Source of the DNA: Dyadobacter psychrophilus | GTDB taxonomy: Bacteria > Bacteroidota > Bacteroidia > Cytophagales > Spirosomataceae | Assembly: GCF_900167945.1 (NCBI RefSeq) | Contig: NZ_FUZA01000010.1 | Location: forward strand, 100,095-164,094 | Direction: 5' to 3' | Length of the DNA stretch: 64,000 bases | Shown: piece by piece, positions 62,529-64,000 of the stretch | Layout of the letters: every line of letters begins with the position of its first letter | Numbering within the stretch: the first letter of the stretch is position 1 | Notes under the pieces: generated by a model | Databases searched by the model: none | Seen by the model: only the letters and a program-made list of their open reading frames with translations | What the model was told of the DNA's origin: nothing | Translations under genes and position numbers: made by a program

Positions 62529-63105
62529 TTCGCTCCTCAAAAACAGAATAAAGCATAAGTTCTGATTTTCGAAAGTAACACTGCAATCTATTTATTAAAC
62601 GGCTGGCGCGAATTGGTAAAAGGAAAATGCCTCCAAAAAATTTGAATCCCCGCGACGAAGTTTATCGGGTTCAACATGCTTCGCAAGTAATAATCCTACA
62701 CGTTGAGTATTAGTATTTACCGCTAATTCTCATTATGTAATTCTATATCGTAATCTGAACATTATCAGCCACTAACACCTCGATGTAAAGCAAACGAAGG
62801 AAATATTGCCGTTTATTCAATCATCCCCGCCCTTCAATCATCGCTTTCAATAAATCTAAAATATAGATTCCAAATTCGAGCCTTGATTTGACTCACCGGG
62901 TCGACGAACATTTTAATCACTTAATCCATCACTCCAATATGAAGACACACACATGACTAAATGCCATCCGCACAGCGCTTGCTCGCCACATCCGCAGCAA
63001 GCCCGAAAGATTACAACGCCTAACATTTACCTCCCTATTTAATTGATAACATGAAAACAAAGATTTTTTCCAGGCTACAAACCTGACACACTAAACAGTA
63101 ATACA
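62529..63105. other. Long intergenic region upstream of a secreted protein gene
   Basis: About 575 bases with no gene I can support. It holds the promoter region of the minus-strand sensor kinase (a near-consensus TACTTTCG on that strand about 35 bases before the ATG) and the leader of the gene at 63106. No clear repeat, RNA gene or terminator was found. It may contain eroded DNA, but I see no recognisable remnant. Confidence 0.4.
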
Positions 63106-63702
63106 ATGAAAAGATTAATTATTTACACACTGATATTTTTGATTGCGTGGACTTCGCATGTGCATGCGCAAACTTTTGAACCAACATATGGAACTCCGTG
63201 CTCAAGTTGCGTACCCGCATTATATGAACTTATAACCGGAGCACCAACGATATCCAATCCAACTGGAATTGGAGGAGATGCACAAAATCCTTGGTATGGC
63301 ATAGTGGCGGCGCCACCGACAACCTTCGGGAATAATATGAGCCTGCCTCCAGCACAGCAAAAAAGCTTCATGACGCTTAAGAATGGTAATGGTAGTAATG
63401 ATAAAGTTCGAGTAACCGTAAATGGATTTGTCCAAGGACAAAAGTACACTATGAATTATGCTCTGCTTCCTCTACGAACACTAACTTCTGGTTACGGATC
63501 GTCGGGAACAATTACTGTTTCATCACCAAACGGCTCGATTTTTGGATCCAGAACTACAAGTCTAGATGGCCTAAACAATAAGGCTTGGGTTTTAGAAACC
63601 TTATCATTTACTGCTTTAACTACAACACTTGTATTTACATTTAGCAGCACGACTGCAAATGGGAATAGCGGCTATGTCGGCTTTGACTGTAAGTGTCCCT
63701 AA
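63106..63702 (+). CDS. Secreted hypothetical protein
   Basis: A 198-residue protein with a signal peptide (LIIYTLIFLIAWTSHVHAQ). The mature part begins with a CSSC pair and ends in a CKC pair, so one or two disulphides are likely. The sequence is Gly-, Ser-, Thr- and Asn-rich with predicted strands (KVRVTVNGFVQGQKYTMNYAL, GTITVSSPNGSIFGS, TTLVFTFSSTT), the make-up of a beta-sandwich adhesin or matrix protein. No known family is recognised. It lies just before an insertion sequence, so its transcript may be cut or altered. Confidence 0.72.
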   Translation: MKRLIIYTLIFLIAWTSHVHAQTFEPTYGTPCSSCVPALYELITGAPTISNPTGIGGDAQNPWYGIVAAPPTTFGNNMSLPPAQQKSFMTLKNGNGSNDKVRVTVNGFVQGQKYTMNYALLPLRTLTSGYGSSGTITVSSPNGSIFGSRTTSLDGLNNKAWVLETLSFTALTTTLVFTFSSTTANGNSGYVGFDCKCP

Positions 63703-63703
63703 A

Positions 63704-64000
63704 TGACAGACAGTTTGAAATTAGAGAATATCACTTAATTTTAAACTGATGAAAAAGACGAGATTCACAGAAACCCAGATCGTTTCGATCCTCAAACAGC
63801 AGGAAACCGGCATCACTACTAAGGAGATTTGTCGGCAGCATGGCATTTCTGAGGCCACTTTTTATAACTGGAAAAGCCGGTATGGAGGAATGGAAGCATC
63901 TGACGTCAAACGGCTGAAAGATTTGGAGGAGGAAAATTCACGCCTGAAAAAGATGTTTGCCGACCTGAGCCTGGACAATCAAATTCTTAAAGAACTTTTC
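63704..64000 (+). mobile_element. Left end of an IS3-family insertion sequence, cut by window edge
   Basis: The element contains the start of orfA and runs past the window. The left inverted repeat should lie between the stop at 63702 and the ATG at 63749, probably beginning with a TG in tgacagacag, but it cannot be fixed without the right end. Confidence 0.7.
63749..64000 (+). CDS. IS3-family transposase OrfA (helix-turn-helix subunit), partial
   Basis: 84 codons are visible and the frame is open at the window end. The start KKTRFTETQIVSILKQQE and the HTH segment TKEICRQHGISEATFYNWKSRYGG are the classic IS3/IS911-type OrfA pattern, followed by a leucine-zipper-like helix (RLKDLEEENSRLKKMFADL). 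OrfB, which carries the DDE catalytic domain, would follow outside the window, made by ribosomal frameshifting or as a second frame. Confidence 0.93.
   Translation, partial: MKKTRFTETQIVSILKQQETGITTKEICRQHGISEATFYNWKSRYGGMEASDVKRLKDLEEENSRLKKMFADLSLDNQILKELF

Overview
The window comes from a member of the Bacteroidota, most likely a Cytophagales bacterium close to Dyadobacter or Spirosoma; the genus is an inference from protein flavour only. The evidence is the Bacteroidota -7 promoter box TAnnTTTG in front of several genes (tgt, the ompA-like gene, blaI, the PIN toxin-antitoxin pair, an oxidoreductase, tRNA-Asn), few Shine-Dalgarno sequences, and Bacteroidota-type families: a beta-propeller/Y_Y_Y/LytS sensor kinase, M56 peptidase with TonB domain, DUF4136, DUF2490, MbnP, a Tgt without zinc cysteines, and a YpdA-type reductase. 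Most of the window is chromosomal housekeeping DNA. There is no prophage, CRISPR array or rRNA operon.

Layout. 1-2093 is the 3' part of a phosphocholine-specific phospholipase C. 2097-11785 is a signalling block: a TPR histidine kinase, a single-domain response regulator, a CheB methylesterase, a small unknown protein, a double-receiver protein and a 1511-residue CheB-CheR-coiled coil-PAS-histidine kinase fusion. 11851-13784 holds chromate transporter chrA and a DUF2490 protein. 14055-16311 (minus strand) runs glycosyltransferase, rsmG, a PH-like protein and tRNA-Asn. 16371-20390 holds tgt, an OmpA-like porin and UDP-galactopyranose mutase. 20535-29463 is a tightly coupled surface-polysaccharide operon: Wzc-type tyrosine kinase, neuB, neuC, neuA, glycosyltransferase, Wzy-like polymerase and a second glycosyltransferase. 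It implies a sialic-acid-type sugar in a capsule or exopolysaccharide.

29824-41392 is housekeeping: dnaG, a DUF4136 lipoprotein, a YtxH protein, a YCF48-like protein, ypdA-like, pabB, a pabC-like gene, priA and pyk, with an AT-rich PIN toxin-antitoxin pair inserted between the pabC-like gene and priA. 41542-45339 holds a Uma2 nuclease, a BlaI/BlaR1-type regulator pair with a doubled operator, and a Gfo/Idh/MocA oxidoreductase. 45344-48681 holds exbD/exbB and, divergently, an MbnP lipoprotein with a diheme MauG/MbnH-type peroxidase. 48821-57185 holds a small membrane protein, ffh, a phosphodiesterase, an isolated nuoN, a TraB/GumN protein and an M28 peptidase.

57399-64000 looks more accessory: small hypothetical genes, a large sensor kinase gene split by one in-frame TAG codon, a secreted protein of unknown function and the start of an IS3-family insertion sequence cut by the window edge. 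The observations most worth following are the amber-interrupted sensor kinase, the MbnP/MbnH pair whose only two tryptophans form a WDW motif, the sialic acid operon, the doubled BlaI operator with a TonB/plug-like BlaR1, and the chemotaxis-like fusion cluster with its unknown small protein.
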